A DNA stretch of 5,828 bases from Coriobacteriia bacterium (GTDB taxonomy: Bacteria > Actinomycetota > Coriobacteriia > Coriobacteriales > UBA8131). The notes beneath the pieces were generated by a model that was not told the origin of the DNA, ran no database searches, and saw only the letters and a list, made by a program, of their open reading frames with translations. The position numbers were made by a program, and so were the translations under genes. Positions 5,482 through 5,828 of this stretch are shown here, one piece after another. The stretch covers positions 1-5,828 of the forward strand of contig WQXX01000075.1 in the NCBI GenBank assembly GCA_009781535.1, written 5' to 3'. Position 1 is the stretch's first letter, and each line of letters starts with the position of its first letter.

Positions 5482-5828
5482 TTAGGCGCTATCTAGTTCA
5501 AATGCTGCATACGTCAAGCCTTTATACTCCTCAAGGTATTTAAAGAACTCTGTTGCATCAAGCGCCTTGATCGACGAAAGCGAGAAATCCTGTTGGTTTC
5601 GTGTGATGATGAAATCAGCCTTCATGTTGAGTGCCGCCTGATAAAGACAGGCATCTTCCAAGTCTGTCCAATTTGAGATCAACGCGGCATCGATTTCCTG
5701 CTCACCTACCCGATACACATGTATACATTCACGAAGTTTTTGCAATGAGACTTTGGCAGCTGCGTTGTATGTTGGTTTGCCGCCCTTTGTAAGTACGTAG
5801 AATAGGTCATTGATCTGTGCTCCACTGA
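5482..5828 (-). CDS. PIN-domain protein (VapC-like ribonuclease), C-terminal part; start lies beyond the right edge
   Basis: The minus-strand frame is open from the right edge to TAA at 5482, giving at least 115 residues. The visible part has IND-LFYVLTKGG, then WTDLEDACLYQAAL, FIITRNQQDF and DATEFFKYLEEY. The DxEDA...A...(I)TRN..DF pattern is the C-terminal half of PIN domains, carrying the conserved acidic residues for metal-dependent RNA cleavage. The N-terminal Asp of the active site is outside the window. A TTG at 5745 could be mistaken for a start, but the frame continues through it with PIN-like sequence. In bacteria most such small PIN proteins are VapC toxins with an upstream antitoxin, which would lie off the edge here. 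It converges with the protease gene, 32 bases apart. The PIN call is fairly sure; toxin status cannot be judged. Confidence 0.75.
   Translation of the reverse strand, partial: SGAQINDLFYVLTKGGKPTYNAAAKVSLQKLRECIHVYRVGEQEIDAALISNWTDLEDACLYQAALNMKADFIITRNQQDFSLSSIKALDATEFFKYLEEYKGLTYAAFELDSA

Overview
The window looks like ordinary chromosome from a bacterium of middling G+C. It is densely coded and has clear Shine-Dalgarno sites. The mix of a bacterial Elp3-like protein, a large Gly/Ser-tailed membrane protein and an HtrA-like protease ending in a zinc ribbon suggests an anaerobic actinobacterium of the Coriobacteriia type. That placement is inference only, because no rRNA or taxonomic marker is present.

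Layout, left to right. (1) At the left edge is the N-terminal part of a minus-strand gene, read as bacterial Elp3 (radical SAM/GNAT enzyme of tRNA wobble uridine). It is absent from any simple ORF list because it runs off the edge. (2) Divergent from it, 217-1020 on the plus strand encodes a 267-residue class I SAM methyltransferase. Its N-terminal FSKTREAPWPGW motif and C-terminal YRYCHSF motif resemble the Trm9/ALKBH8 family, which methylates the cm5U product of the Elongator pathway. (3) A 146-base convergent gap holds several short hairpins without U-tracts. (4) 1167-3185 on the minus strand is an unrecognised 672-residue protein with a Gly/Ser-rich cytoplasmic tail, three membrane segments and a large external domain. 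(5) A 188-base divergent promoter region follows. (6) 3374-5449 on the plus strand is a 691-residue membrane-anchored trypsin-like (HtrA-type) serine protease with a TPR-like linker, a second membrane helix, a Gln/Pro repeat tail and a C-terminal zinc ribbon. (7) At the right edge, on the minus strand, is the C-terminal part of a PIN-domain (VapC-like) protein.

Two functional pairings stand out. The left pair (Elp3 plus a Trm9-like methyltransferase) would form a compact two-enzyme route towards an esterified wobble uridine (mcm5U), known mainly from eukaryotes. The middle pair (multi-pass protein of unknown function and transmembrane protease) shares a divergent promoter region and the same predicted compartment, so the protease could act on or with its neighbour. 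Both links are inference from sequence and context. No mobile element, CRISPR array, tRNA or rRNA was seen.
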